This document shows, piece by piece, positions 1 to 7,098 of a stretch of 54,545 nucleotides of DNA. Position 1 is the stretch's first letter, and each line of letters starts with the position of its first letter. Origin of the DNA: Clostridia bacterium (GTDB lineage: Bacteria; Bacillota; Clostridia; TANB77; CAG-508); assembly GCA_900759015.1 (NCBI GenBank), contig CAAEUE010000010.1, positions 1-54,545 on the forward strand, read 5' to 3'. The position numbers and the translations under genes were made by a program. A model generated the notes under the pieces. It was not told the DNA's origin and searched no databases. It saw nothing but the letters and a program-made list of their open reading frames with translations.

Positions 1-165
1 GAACGGAGTGAAAAGCCAGCACCTTAAGGTGCTGCAATGTTATATGCCCTTATAGGGCATGTTAAAACCACCCGTTTCACGGGTGGTTATTATTGCATAG
101 GAAAAGGCTAAGCTATCTATGTACGTGTGAGTGTGAAGCGATCTGCACGTGTGTCGAAGATAGTT
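1..165. repeat. Array of four hairpins in a gene-free stretch
   Basis: Four inverted repeats follow each other before the first gene. Positions 17-34 are a perfect 18-bp palindrome. Positions 44-50 pair with 54-60. Positions 66-74 pair with 80-88 (core AACCACCCG/CGGGTGGTT). Positions 113-118 pair with 158-163, with an inner ACGTG/CACGT stem. The third looks like a terminator or the subterminal hairpin of an IS200/IS605-type element, but no transposase is in the window. A TATAAT box lies just after the array, near 170-176. This could be the right end of a mobile element or a structured RNA lying left of the window. Confidence 0.55.
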
Positions 166-287
166 TTGGTATAATAATTATCAGAATAAAAATAAACTGA
201 TTATGGCAATTTAAATATAAATGTTGCTAAAAGGCTGAAAAAGTTGTAAAATAAAAGGTAACATAAAGCAGTAAAGGAGAAGCGAAT

Positions 288-467
288 ATGACAAAAAAGA
301 TACACAGTAACGAGAGTAATCTTCGCCATAGGCGGGAGGAAATTTTCTATGCCTATTTTATTGAAGGTCTGACTCTAGAAATGATTGCTGAAGAAGCTGG
401 ATGCAGTAAAAGAACTGTAGAAAGAGATATTCAATATATAAAGCAACATGTAGAGGAGTTCATGTAG
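288..467 (+). CDS. Small helix-turn-helix protein, copy 1 (59 aa)
   Basis: A short reading frame of 59 residues with a good ribosome binding site (AAAGGAG at 274-280) eight bases before ATG. The core reads as a helix-turn-helix, with IAEEAGCSKRTVERDIQYI in the second half. The pattern recalls SpoIIID and sigma region 4 type DNA-binding proteins. The next gene encodes a diverged copy: both contain RRE(E/D), (F/A)YAYFIEGL and (T/I)xERDxxYI. Its base composition is less AT-rich than its neighbours, and it sits beside a hairpin array, so it may belong to a mobile or accessory segment. A transcription factor role is inferred; the target is unknown. Confidence 0.7.
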   Translation: MTKKIHSNESNLRHRREEIFYAYFIEGLTLEMIAEEAGCSKRTVERDIQYIKQHVEEFM

Positions 468-493
468 ACCTTAAATTATGGAGGACAATATAT

Positions 494-709
494 ATGCTTA
501 ATTTTAAACATCAAATTCAAAAGAGACGGGAGGATGTTTTATTTGCATATTTTATAGAGGGATTGTCTATTGAGTTAATTTCCGAATTGAGTGGACATAG
601 GATAGCAACTATAGAAAGAGACTTAAAATATATAGAAAATAATTTAGAAGAATTTAATAGTTGTATATTACCTGGAGAGATTTTGGAGAAAATAGAAGAC
701 AAATATTGA
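494..709 (+). CDS. Small helix-turn-helix protein, copy 2 (71 aa)
   Basis: A 71-residue protein 26 bases after copy 1, with GGAGG at 480-484 before its ATG, so the two are probably one operon. It shares the YFIEGLS and ATIERDLKYIENN core with copy 1 and has an extra C-terminal tail of about 15 residues. The recognition helix differs between copies (GHRIATIERD against GCSKRTVERD), so their DNA sites may differ. It resembles SpoIIID-like or sigma region 4 helix-turn-helix proteins, but I cannot assign a family name with certainty. Confidence 0.7.
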   Translation: MLNFKHQIQKRREDVLFAYFIEGLSIELISELSGHRIATIERDLKYIENNLEEFNSCILPGEILEKIEDKY

Positions 710-726
710 TAGCCCTCTAAAATATT

Positions 727-760
727 AAGCCACTTGGGGATAAAACTCAAGTGGCTTTCC
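727..760 (+). terminator. Intrinsic terminator after the two HTH genes
   Basis: A 10-bp perfect stem (AAGCCACTTG / CAAGTGGCTT, 727-736 with 748-757) with a short loop is followed by a T-rich stretch. It lies 18 bases after the second HTH gene. Confidence 0.75.
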
Positions 761-841
761 TCATTAGGTTAATTTAATTATAGCATACCAAACTAAATAA
801 AGATTTCGTTTAATGGCTTAATTTCAATTGATTATATACAA

Positions 842-878
842 TAATAGGGATTTAAGGAACGTCCCCAAATCCCTATTA
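842..878 (+). repeat. REP-like palindrome, copy 1
   Basis: The core GGGATTTAAGGAACGTCCCC continues to AAATCCC at 873. The palindrome is extended by TAATA/TATTA on both sides. It is one of at least eight related copies in intergenic DNA across the window. It sits directly after the stop codon of the minus-strand helicase loader gene. Confidence 0.85.
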
Positions 879-881
879 AAA

Positions 882-1877
882 TTATATGTTTCTAATTTTA
901 AATCTAATGTCATCACCAAAAAATTTACAAATATTATAATAACCGACTATTCTAGAAACAATTCTTTCATCATAGATAGAGAATAGGTTTTGAATAGAAA
1001 GATTTGTTGAGATGATAGTTTTTTTATTACTCAAGATACGAGTATTAATTACATTAAATAATTCTGTAAATTTAATATTGTTAATTGATTCTGTTCCTAG
1101 GTCATCAATAATTAATAAATCTGAATTATAGATATTATCTAGAAAATCTTTAGATATATTATTTTTTCCGAATTTGCAATCTAATATATTATCAAGCATT
1201 ATAGGCGCTGTTTGGTATAAAACGATTTTTCCGCTATCTATTAATTCTTTAGCAATACAATTTGAAAGAAATGTTTTACCAAGTCCAGGACTACCTGTAA
1301 ATAATAAATTTTTTCCTTTTGGATTGTCAAATTCTTTGACAAAGTTATCTACTATCCTTTTTATTATTAGTATGTTTTGTCTAGGAGAAACTGAAGAATG
1401 ATATTTTTCTTCATTAATTTCATCTGAATACATATTAATATTAAAATTATCAAAATTTTCAAAGTCCAATTTGTTTATGTTAGATTTATTATAAGAAATA
1501 TTTATTAATTTTTGTTTTAAACAAGAGCACATAGTTACATTATCATGTGAAGAGATATAACCAGTATCTTTACAAATTGAACATTCATATTTTGGTAATA
1601 AATCAGCTTCACTTAAATTGATGCTTTTTAAGAAAGAAAGTTTTTTCTCTTTTAAAGTTTCTAATTCTTGTTTCAAACTAGTTATTTTTGCATTATCGTG
1701 TGCCTGTAATTTTTCTCTAGAAAGGTTAAGTCCACATTTAGCAATTTCAGAATTTATTCTCTCAAATTCTGGATATTTCTTAAATAATTGGTCTTTCTTT
1801 TCATCGGCAAGTTGTTCAGCATGTAATCTTTTAATTTCATATTCTTTTAATAAATCTTTTAATACAGTATCAGACAT
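882..1877 (-). CDS. DnaC/DnaI-type replicative helicase loader ATPase
   Basis: This 331-residue protein is an AAA+ ATPase of the DnaC/DnaI group, which loads the ring helicase onto DNA at replication start. Residues 1-90 are a charged coiled-coil-like helicase-binding region. A zinc-binding set of cysteines follows (C99, C102, C117, C119). The ATPase core has Walker A GSPGLGKT near 195-202 and Walker B LLIIDD near 254-259, then STN sensor residues. It lies 11 bases downstream of a DnaD gene on the same strand, the usual Bacillota pairing, so the two form one replication-initiation operon. The start ATG has an AAGGAG site upstream. Confidence 0.92.
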   Translation of the reverse strand: MSDTVLKDLLKEYEIKRLHAEQLADEKKDQLFKKYPEFERINSEIAKCGLNLSREKLQAHDNAKITSLKQELETLKEKKLSFLKSINLSEADLLPKYECSICKDTGYISSHDNVTMCSCLKQKLINISYNKSNINKLDFENFDNFNINMYSDEINEEKYHSSVSPRQNILIIKRIVDNFVKEFDNPKGKNLLFTGSPGLGKTFLSNCIAKELIDSGKIVLYQTAPIMLDNILDCKFGKNNISKDFLDNIYNSDLLIIDDLGTESINNIKFTELFNVINTRILSNKKTIISTNLSIQNLFSIYDERIVSRIVGYYNICKFFGDDIRFKIRNI

Positions 1878-1888
1878 AGAATTACTCC

Positions 1889-2851
1889 TTAATTATTTGC
1901 ATATAATGAATCTAAATCATTATATGTTCTTTGTTCAAAACTCTTATAATTAGTTTGTTTTTCCAAAGCCTTTTTGTTTTGGTTTTGTACTTTCATTTGT
2001 GCAAGATAATTATTAACATCAGAAGTGGTACGTAAGTTATGTTCATGCCAATTTGAAATTAATTTATCTAAATAATCAAAACTAAAGTTTGATTTAGAAG
2101 TTGTTTTCTTTAATGCAATCTCTATTATATCCATTGTATAAGAATAATCTACTACCCATTTTTCTATATAAGCACTTTCATATTGTGTTAATTGGCGAGA
2201 TAATCCAAGTTTTTTAGATATTTGTTTTTTGATTAATGATAATTTTTCTTGTTTTGCATAATAATTATCTAGATCTGTAAAGTTTTGAATATGGTTTTTG
2301 TGCCAACTTTCAGCAACTGCTTGAATATAATTTCTATGTAAAGCAGAACGCTCTAAACAATATCTAAATAGAGCAATCATAACTTGCTCATCAAAACCAT
2401 ATTTGTTAAACCATAAGTCTATATCGTTATACCAAGAAGGAGACATCATTCCTTGGAAACAAGAATTGTTAATCTCTTCTATGGCTTTAGCCCTATATTG
2501 ATTTTTTGCATTAGAAAGGGCATTGTCTGGAGAAGAAGTTAATCTTGGTGAATATAATTTATTTAGTTCTTTTTCTTGTAAATCAACTACTATATATCCA
2601 TTATTTTTCTTTATTAAAACTTCTTGTTCTTCCCAATATGCAATTGCTTCTTGAATTGTTTTAAAAGGGATATTCAATGTTTTAGAAATATCATTAATTT
2701 TGACTTCTTTGTTATATTTTGAAAGAAAAACAATATATAAATAAACTTTAATATAGTCACCACTGGCTTGAGACATATATTCTGTAAAAAATATATCTGG
2801 TAATTTTGTTTCTGAAAATAAAAAATTTTTGTCACTTTGTTCTAATTTCAT
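1889..2851 (-). CDS. DnaD-domain replication initiation protein
   Basis: A 320-residue DnaD/DnaB-type protein. The N-terminal 80 residues look like a winged helix (SGDYIKVYLYIVFLS, then INDISKTLNIP). Two DnaD C-terminal type repeats follow, about 140-205 and 215-290, each with the family's hydrophobic-helix plus WH signature (AESWHKNHIQ and ISNWHEHNLR). DnaD proteins help remodel the origin and recruit the helicase loader, which fits the loader gene just downstream. The gene has a strong SD (AGGAGGGG) and its own promoter (-35 at 2898-2903, -10 at 2875-2880). It is probably chromosomal rather than part of the secretion locus upstream, though both face the same way. Confidence 0.88.
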   Translation of the reverse strand: MKLEQSDKNFLFSETKLPDIFFTEYMSQASGDYIKVYLYIVFLSKYNKEVKINDISKTLNIPFKTIQEAIAYWEEQEVLIKKNNGYIVVDLQEKELNKLYSPRLTSSPDNALSNAKNQYRAKAIEEINNSCFQGMMSPSWYNDIDLWFNKYGFDEQVMIALFRYCLERSALHRNYIQAVAESWHKNHIQNFTDLDNYYAKQEKLSLIKKQISKKLGLSRQLTQYESAYIEKWVVDYSYTMDIIEIALKKTTSKSNFSFDYLDKLISNWHEHNLRTTSDVNNYLAQMKVQNQNKKALEKQTNYKSFEQRTYNDLDSLYANN

Positions 2852-2874
2852 ATTTCCCCTCCTACAATTACTAC

Positions 2875-2903
2875 ATTATAGCATTATCGAATTTTTTTTA
2901 CAA
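2875..2903 (-). promoter_or_regulatory. Promoter of the dnaD-helicase loader operon
   Basis: On the minus strand TTGTAA and TATAAT are separated by 17 bases. Upstream lie two copies of AAGATTCGA(C/T)AA on the plus strand (2908-2919 and 2934-2945), 26 bases apart, that could bind a regulator. Confidence 0.7.
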
Positions 2904-2948
2904 TAACAAGATTCGACAAAAAATTCTAAAATAAAGATTCGATAAGGG

Positions 2949-3251
2949 TTACATATCAAAAAAATTTTTTTTATATAAATATATATGTCTTTTAATATAA
3001 AATTTAAAAATGTAATATAGTACATATACAATATTTTCATGATAAAAACCAACTATGGAAATTAATGTAATAGGACCATTAATTAATATAAACAATATTA
3101 TTTTTATATTAATATTAGAGAATAATAAATTAATAATGAAATAACTTATAATGTAATTAATAATAAGAAAAATTAATGTTGAATAATCTATGATACCAAG
3201 AAATTTATTTTTAAAATTATAATTTTGAGGAATTATAAATATAAATATCAC
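2949..3251 (-). CDS. PrgI-like small membrane protein of a type IV secretion locus
   Basis: A 100-residue protein with two closely spaced membrane segments (about 22-40 and 48-68), then a basic aromatic tail (FYIKRHIYLYKK). Size and layout match the PrgI family, small membrane proteins of Gram-positive conjugation systems usually encoded just before the VirB4 ATPase. Its start overlaps the stop of the VirB6-like gene by four bases (ATGA), so the two are translationally coupled. No VirB4 follows; the next gene on this strand is dnaD with its own promoter. Family call is from layout and local sequence, not a search. Confidence 0.65.
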   Translation of the reverse strand: MIFIFIIPQNYNFKNKFLGIIDYSTLIFLIINYIISYFIINLLFSNINIKIILFILINGPITLISIVGFYHENIVYVLYYIFKFYIKRHIYLYKKNFFDM

Positions 3252-4123
3252 CTCATTCGTATAAATGATTTTAAGGTAGATAAATTTGTATTAACCTCGG
3301 TAGAGATTCCACCGATTAGATGACGGATATAAGTGTTTGATTTTGTAAGTGCATATATCGAACTAACATACAGAAATTTAGAAATAATATTATTAGAAAA
3401 ATTTAAAGATAATGTTACTATTAATATTATTGTTATGAAAAATTGCATGAATAAAAGAGAAAAAAATGATTTAAACCAGCTTTTAAAGAACCAGCTAAAT
3501 GAATCTAAAGAAGCACTAATAATTGCAAAAGGTGATAAAATAACAAATACTTTTATCATAATAAGGCGTATAGAGTATGAAAACATTAAAGAAATGAGAC
3601 CTATACTACAAAAGGATTTTAATATACCTGTTAATGAAAAAACATCCAAAGAATTTCCATTTATAGATATTACAGAATTTAATTCGGTTACTAAAGTTTT
3701 AAATGAAATTGTTTTGGACACAAAATTACTACCTACTTCTTGTAATGCTTTGGTGAGTAAATCTGTTATATTAATAAATTGCTCACAAATAAAGTAAGAA
3801 CTATTCATGATTATTGAACATAAAACTAATTTAAAAATGAATTGATATGGTCTTTGAACTTGTGTTCCAGAGTAATATGATAAAAATAATTTTATACAAT
3901 AATATAAAAGATATGCAAGGATTAGTGCATTAGAAATGATTAAAATACTATTTGAAGAAGTATTGAAAAAATCTTCAAAATTATTATTAGAGAGAACATC
4001 TGTATTTAAAAATATTATATCATCAATATATGAATAGATATTATTATCAAGCGATGAAAATAAATTCTGTATAAGTTCGTTTATAGTATTTGCTATGGTT
4101 GTAGATAAATTATTAGATTCCAT
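3248..4123 (-). CDS. VirB6/TrbL-like polytopic membrane protein
   Basis: A 291-residue membrane protein with at least five hydrophobic segments (around 55-78, 92-112, 165-182, 184-206 and 214-240). A conserved-looking C-terminal part follows (IYALTKSNTYIRHLIGG). This matches the VirB6/TrbL class that forms the inner-membrane channel of type IV secretion systems. It starts four bases after the pilin-like gene and overlaps the PrgI-like gene. Gene order (coupling ATPase, pilin, VirB6, PrgI) copies the conjugation module of clostridial integrative elements. Confidence 0.75.
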   Translation of the reverse strand: MESNNLSTTIANTINELIQNLFSSLDNNIYSYIDDIIFLNTDVLSNNNFEDFFNTSSNSILIISNALILAYLLYYCIKLFLSYYSGTQVQRPYQFIFKLVLCSIIMNSSYFICEQFINITDLLTKALQEVGSNFVSKTISFKTLVTELNSVISINGNSLDVFSLTGILKSFCSIGLISLMFSYSIRLIMIKVFVILSPFAIISASLDSFSWFFKSWFKSFFSLLFMQFFITIILIVTLSLNFSNNIISKFLYVSSIYALTKSNTYIRHLIGGISTEVNTNLSTLKSFIRMR

Positions 4124-4127
4124 TTGA

Positions 4128-4451
4128 TTAACCCATTAGTGATTTTATTGCAGCTAAAATTAAGTCTAATGCTAAAATAAAACCATAAGAAAATAAAGAG
4201 TTTTTTATTAGTTTTTTTCCAAGTCTCATTCTTTCGTCATCACCGAAACTAAATTTTTTCATAAAAATACCAGTGCCCACAGCGACAGCTGCAGCTGGTG
4301 TAGCTAATTTTAATAACCATTCTTCGATAGATTCAAATGCTGAATTTAGTTTATTAACTATTTTGGGATCTGCAGCAAAAGATTCCGAGATGAAAAGAAG
4401 ATTAAAAAATATTAGAAAAAGAAGAATAAATAAAAATTTTTTACTTGCTAT
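4128..4451 (-). CDS. VirB2-like pilin, apparent AUA start
   Basis: An open frame of about 107 residues fills the space between the coupling ATPase and the VirB6-like gene. It begins with a basic n-region and a signal peptide (ASKKFLFILLFLIFF, ending SESFAA near residue 27). A short helix and two further hydrophobic stretches follow, with ATPAAAVAVGTGIFM between them. This is the layout of VirB2/TrbC major pilins. No ATG, GTG or TTG lies in frame before the signal peptide. The only plausible start is ATA at 4449-4451, eight bases after the TGA of the upstream gene and ten after an AAGAAAGG site. Starting at the internal ATG would remove the signal peptide. The stop lies four bases before the next gene. 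Confidence 0.65.
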   Translation of the reverse strand: MASKKFLFILLFLIFFNLLFISESFAADPKIVNKLNSAFESIEEWLLKLATPAAAVAVGTGIFMKKFSFGDDERMRLGKKLIKNSLFSYGFILALDLILAAIKSLMG

Positions 4452-4455
4452 AAAA

Positions 4456-6141
4456 TCACGACCTTTCTTTAAAATATGGATACATGTCTATTTTTTGAGG
4501 AGGCATAGTTTTTATGCCGTTAGAAAGAAAAGCTAAACATGAAAAAGTCTCAAGTTCTTGCGTAAAAAAATGAGAATCATATATATAATCATATTGGTAG
4601 TATGTATTTATACTTTCAGAAATATTGGAATTTTTAGATTTGAATTTTTGAATAAGATAATTATAATTGGATTCTTGAGCATTTTCTGAAATTGTTTTTG
4701 AAATTTTCTTTTTGTCTTCTTTACCAATTTGTTTTTGAGCATTTTCTATTGTAAATATATCATCAGTTCTAAACCAAAGTTTATTTACCAAATTTTGAAT
4801 TATTACTTTTAAAGCAGATTCATCTTTTATAGTATGAAGTAATGATGAATAACTTTGAGTAGAAACAATATTAATGCATTTTGCTTCTCTGCTTTCAGAA
4901 AAAAAGTTAGCATCTGAAGAAGTAATATATTCTTGATATTCATCACAAATAAAAGCAACACTTCTTGAAATTTTCTTATTTAATGAAGACATAACTTCTG
5001 ATTGAAAATCTAACTTCATATATGTTGCAATAATTTTAGAAAGTGCAGTAAATTCGGATATATTCATTGACAGTACAACGATTTTGCCGGACGAAATTAA
5101 ACTTTGGAAACCGGAGAAAGTAACGTTATTTTTATGTGGTGAAAAAAGTTTAGCAATATTATAGTCAGAAATGAATGGAAGCGTAATTCTTGATATTTCC
5201 GATTTTAAAATTGATATTGTTCTTTCATCTAGTTTGAAAAATTCGTTTTCAAAAAAATTTATAGCAGAAGTTAAATTATATAAATCGTTATTAGAAAATT
5301 GGTTTAATAAAAATAATTTTCTTAGATAATTTACTTTTTCTAAATAATAAGACTTATTATTAATTAATTTATGAATTTCCGAAAAATTAACATAATTTTT
5401 ATTATAAAGTCTGCAAAGCTTTACTGATTCTGCAATTATTTGCTCGGCTTTATCTAACCAAAAAGATTCACTATTATTAGGAGAAAGTAGGGTAAGAATT
5501 GTTTTTAATCTGTTAGCAAGAACAAGAGGGTTTAAATTAGGCTTGTCCAAAGGATTATATGTTTCGTTAGAATTTAAGCCAATAATAATTAAATCATTTA
5601 TCCTATTATATTTTTTTGCATAAAATTTAATTTGATTATAAAAGTTACCTTTAACATCTAAACAAAGGATACCAAGTTTTTCTTTTGTATTAGAGCTTTT
5701 ATATTTTATTAATTGTTCTGAAAATGGATATATTGCAGAACTTGTTTTACCAGTACCAATTGTTCCAGTAATAAGTATATTTTGATATAAGGCTTTTTCG
5801 GTAAGAACGATATCTTGATTCTGAACTTTGCTATATCCTACTGTTAAATTTAAAGTTTGCTTCTGGATGTGTGTAGATTTATTTGGTGTTTCTATTTTAG
5901 ACTTAAATAGAGATTTTATTAATATATAAGAAATTGAAATACTAGAAATAAATAGAATGAAAACATAAAAAACTTTAAAATAATACCAAAATTTTGGATA
6001 TTTATTACAAATGTTAAATGGATGAACTGCAAATGAAATAATTATATAATTAGACTTGAAAATAGGATAGAATATAACTAAATTAAATATAATGAATAAA
6101 AATGAACAAAATAAAAATAGAACAATACTTTTTTTAGGCAT
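4456..6141 (-). CDS. VirD4/TraG-type type IV coupling ATPase
   Basis: A 561-residue coupling protein that would recruit DNA or protein substrates to a type IV secretion channel. Two N-terminal membrane segments (about 6-28 and 52-76) precede the ATPase. Walker A is GTIGTGKTSS near 126-135 and Walker B is VAFICDEYQEY near 395-405. The region between carries the family's ILCLDVKGN block. It is the first long gene of the minus-strand secretion operon, with AGGAGGT-like SD before ATG. There is no relaxase or VirB4 in the window, so the system is incomplete here. The coupling ATPase class is secure; a function in conjugation is inference. Confidence 0.88.
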   Translation of the reverse strand: MPKKSIVLFLFCSFLFIIFNLVIFYPIFKSNYIIISFAVHPFNICNKYPKFWYYFKVFYVFILFISSISISYILIKSLFKSKIETPNKSTHIQKQTLNLTVGYSKVQNQDIVLTEKALYQNILITGTIGTGKTSSAIYPFSEQLIKYKSSNTKEKLGILCLDVKGNFYNQIKFYAKKYNRINDLIIIGLNSNETYNPLDKPNLNPLVLANRLKTILTLLSPNNSESFWLDKAEQIIAESVKLCRLYNKNYVNFSEIHKLINNKSYYLEKVNYLRKLFLLNQFSNNDLYNLTSAINFFENEFFKLDERTISILKSEISRITLPFISDYNIAKLFSPHKNNVTFSGFQSLISSGKIVVLSMNISEFTALSKIIATYMKLDFQSEVMSSLNKKISRSVAFICDEYQEYITSSDANFFSESREAKCINIVSTQSYSSLLHTIKDESALKVIIQNLVNKLWFRTDDIFTIENAQKQIGKEDKKKISKTISENAQESNYNYLIQKFKSKNSNISESINTYYQYDYIYDSHFFTQELETFSCLAFLSNGIKTMPPQKIDMYPYFKERS

Positions 6142-6151
6142 AAAACCTCCA

Positions 6152-6304
6152 TTAATCTAAATTGATTTTCTTATTTAATTTAACCCCTTGAATATCTTGT
6201 GAAGCGAAAAAACTAATTATTGAATATATTGAATAAAAAGAAATAAAAAAGTTAATAATAAATGAAATAAAAAATAGATTGATTAAAATATTTATACAAA
6301 TCAC
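6152..6304 (-). CDS. Possible small membrane protein leading the secretion operon
   Basis: A short frame ends nine bases before the coupling ATPase start. From GTG at 6304 it gives 50 residues; from an AUA at 6295, which has the better SD (AGGTGAT), it gives 47. The product is one long hydrophobic stretch followed by a polar tail (ASQDIQGVKLNKKINLD). In AT-rich DNA hydrophobic frames arise by chance, so this is tentative. Its position between a clear promoter and the next SD is the main support. Confidence 0.35.
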   Translation of the reverse strand: MICINILINLFFISFIINFFISFYSIYSIISFFASQDIQGVKLNKKINLD

Positions 6305-6317
6305 CTACCATAGTCGA

Positions 6318-6346
6318 ATTTTACTATAAATTAAAGTGAATGTCTA
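6318..6346 (-). promoter_or_regulatory. Promoter of the secretion operon
   Basis: On the minus strand TAGACA (6341-6346) and TAAAAT (6318-6323) are 17 bases apart. Transcription would start near 6311, only a few bases before the small leader gene. The rest of 6142-6404 holds only this promoter, the small frame and the leader of the DUF1858 gene. Confidence 0.55.
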
Positions 6347-6404
6347 TACTTTTATAAAAAAATGTGTTAAAATATTAATATTAGAGTGAAAAGGAGGACT
6401 AAAA

Positions 6405-6590
6405 ATGCAAATAGAAAAAACAACTAAAATAGGAGAATTGTTAGATACAAACCCAGAAAAAGCAGAATTATTATTAAGTGTAGGAATGCACTGTTTAGGT
6501 TGCCCAGCATCTAGAGAAGAAACTTTAGAAGAAGCTTGCATGGTACATGGAATTGATGTAGAAGAACTATTAAAAGAGTTAAATAAATAA
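6405..6590 (+). CDS. DUF1858 domain protein
   Basis: A 61-residue single-domain protein of the DUF1858 family, recognised by GMHCLGCPASREETLEEAC with its CxxC-type cysteines, then HGID and a terminal helix. These small proteins are common in anaerobes. The cysteine pair suggests a redox or metal role, but no reaction is established. AAGGAGG lies before ATG. It stands alone between the divergent secretion operon and the tRNA cluster. Confidence 0.88.
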   Translation: MQIEKTTKIGELLDTNPEKAELLLSVGMHCLGCPASREETLEEACMVHGIDVEELLKELNK

Positions 6591-6627
6591 AAAAATGAAA
6601 AAAATTTGAAAAAAATTAAAAAATCTG

Positions 6628-6656
6628 TTGACAAACATAAAAAAAAATAGTAATAT
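6628..6656 (+). promoter_or_regulatory. Promoter of the tRNA-Lys/Glu/Thr cluster
   Basis: TTGACA (6628-6633) and TAATAT (6651-6656) are 17 bases apart, about 28 bases before the first tRNA. A small hairpin (GCACTG/CAGTGC, 6662-6680) lies in the leader. Confidence 0.75.
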
Positions 6657-6684
6657 ATAAGAGCACTGCGGATACAGTGCATAT

Positions 6685-6760
6685 GGGCTATTAGCTCAGG
6701 TGGTAGAGCACTTGACTTTTAATCAAGTTGTCCCGCGTTCGAGTCGCGGATAGCTCACCA
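6685..6760 (+). tRNA. tRNA-Lys (anticodon TTT)
   Basis: A 76-base cloverleaf with an acceptor stem GGGCTAT/ATAGCTC, anticodon loop CTTTTAA and encoded CCA. First of three tRNAs in one transcript. Confidence 0.97.
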
Positions 6761-6792
6761 AATGAATACTAAATTAACTTTAGTATTCATTT
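6761..6792 (+). other. 13-bp hairpin between tRNA-Lys and tRNA-Glu
   Basis: AATGAATACTAAA (6761-6773) pairs with TTTAGTATTCATT (6779-6791), followed by a T-rich stretch. It may be a partial terminator or a processing stem. The next tRNA begins nine bases later without a visible promoter of its own. Confidence 0.65.
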
Positions 6793-6800
6793 CTATTTAT

Positions 6801-6875
6801 GGCCCGTTGGTCAAGCGGTTAAGACATCGCCCTTTCACGGCGGAGACATGGGTTCGATTCCCGTACGGGTCACCA
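6801..6875 (+). tRNA. tRNA-Glu (anticodon TTC)
   Basis: A 75-base cloverleaf with acceptor stem GGCCCGT/ACGGGTC, anticodon loop CTTTCAC and encoded CCA. Confidence 0.97.
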
Positions 6876-6886
6876 TAAGACCAAAT

Positions 6887-6962
<76 letters not shown>

Positions 6963-6969
6963 TATACTT

Positions 6970-7010
6970 AAAGCTAGACTTTCTATAAAGATTGCCTAGC
7001 TTTTTGTTTT
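6970..7010 (+). terminator. Terminator after the tRNA cluster
   Basis: AAAGCTAG (6970-6977) pairs with CTAGCTTT (6996-7003), and a T run follows. Confidence 0.75.
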
Positions 7011-7098
7011 GCCAAAAATAATATAAGTTTTATACTTTGATTTTTATAAATAAATAAGTTATACTAAAAATAAAAAAATAAATTTAGAAGGTGTAGAT

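Noticed and set aside
3333..3797. Plus-strand open frame of 154 codons
   Set aside because: It lies fully inside the VirB6-like membrane protein gene on the other strand and has no ribosome binding site; it is an antisense shadow.
6344..6682. Minus-strand open frame over the DUF1858 gene
   Set aside because: It is antisense to the well-supported DUF1858 gene and the tRNA promoter, with a phenylalanine/serine-rich sequence typical of reversed AT-rich coding DNA.
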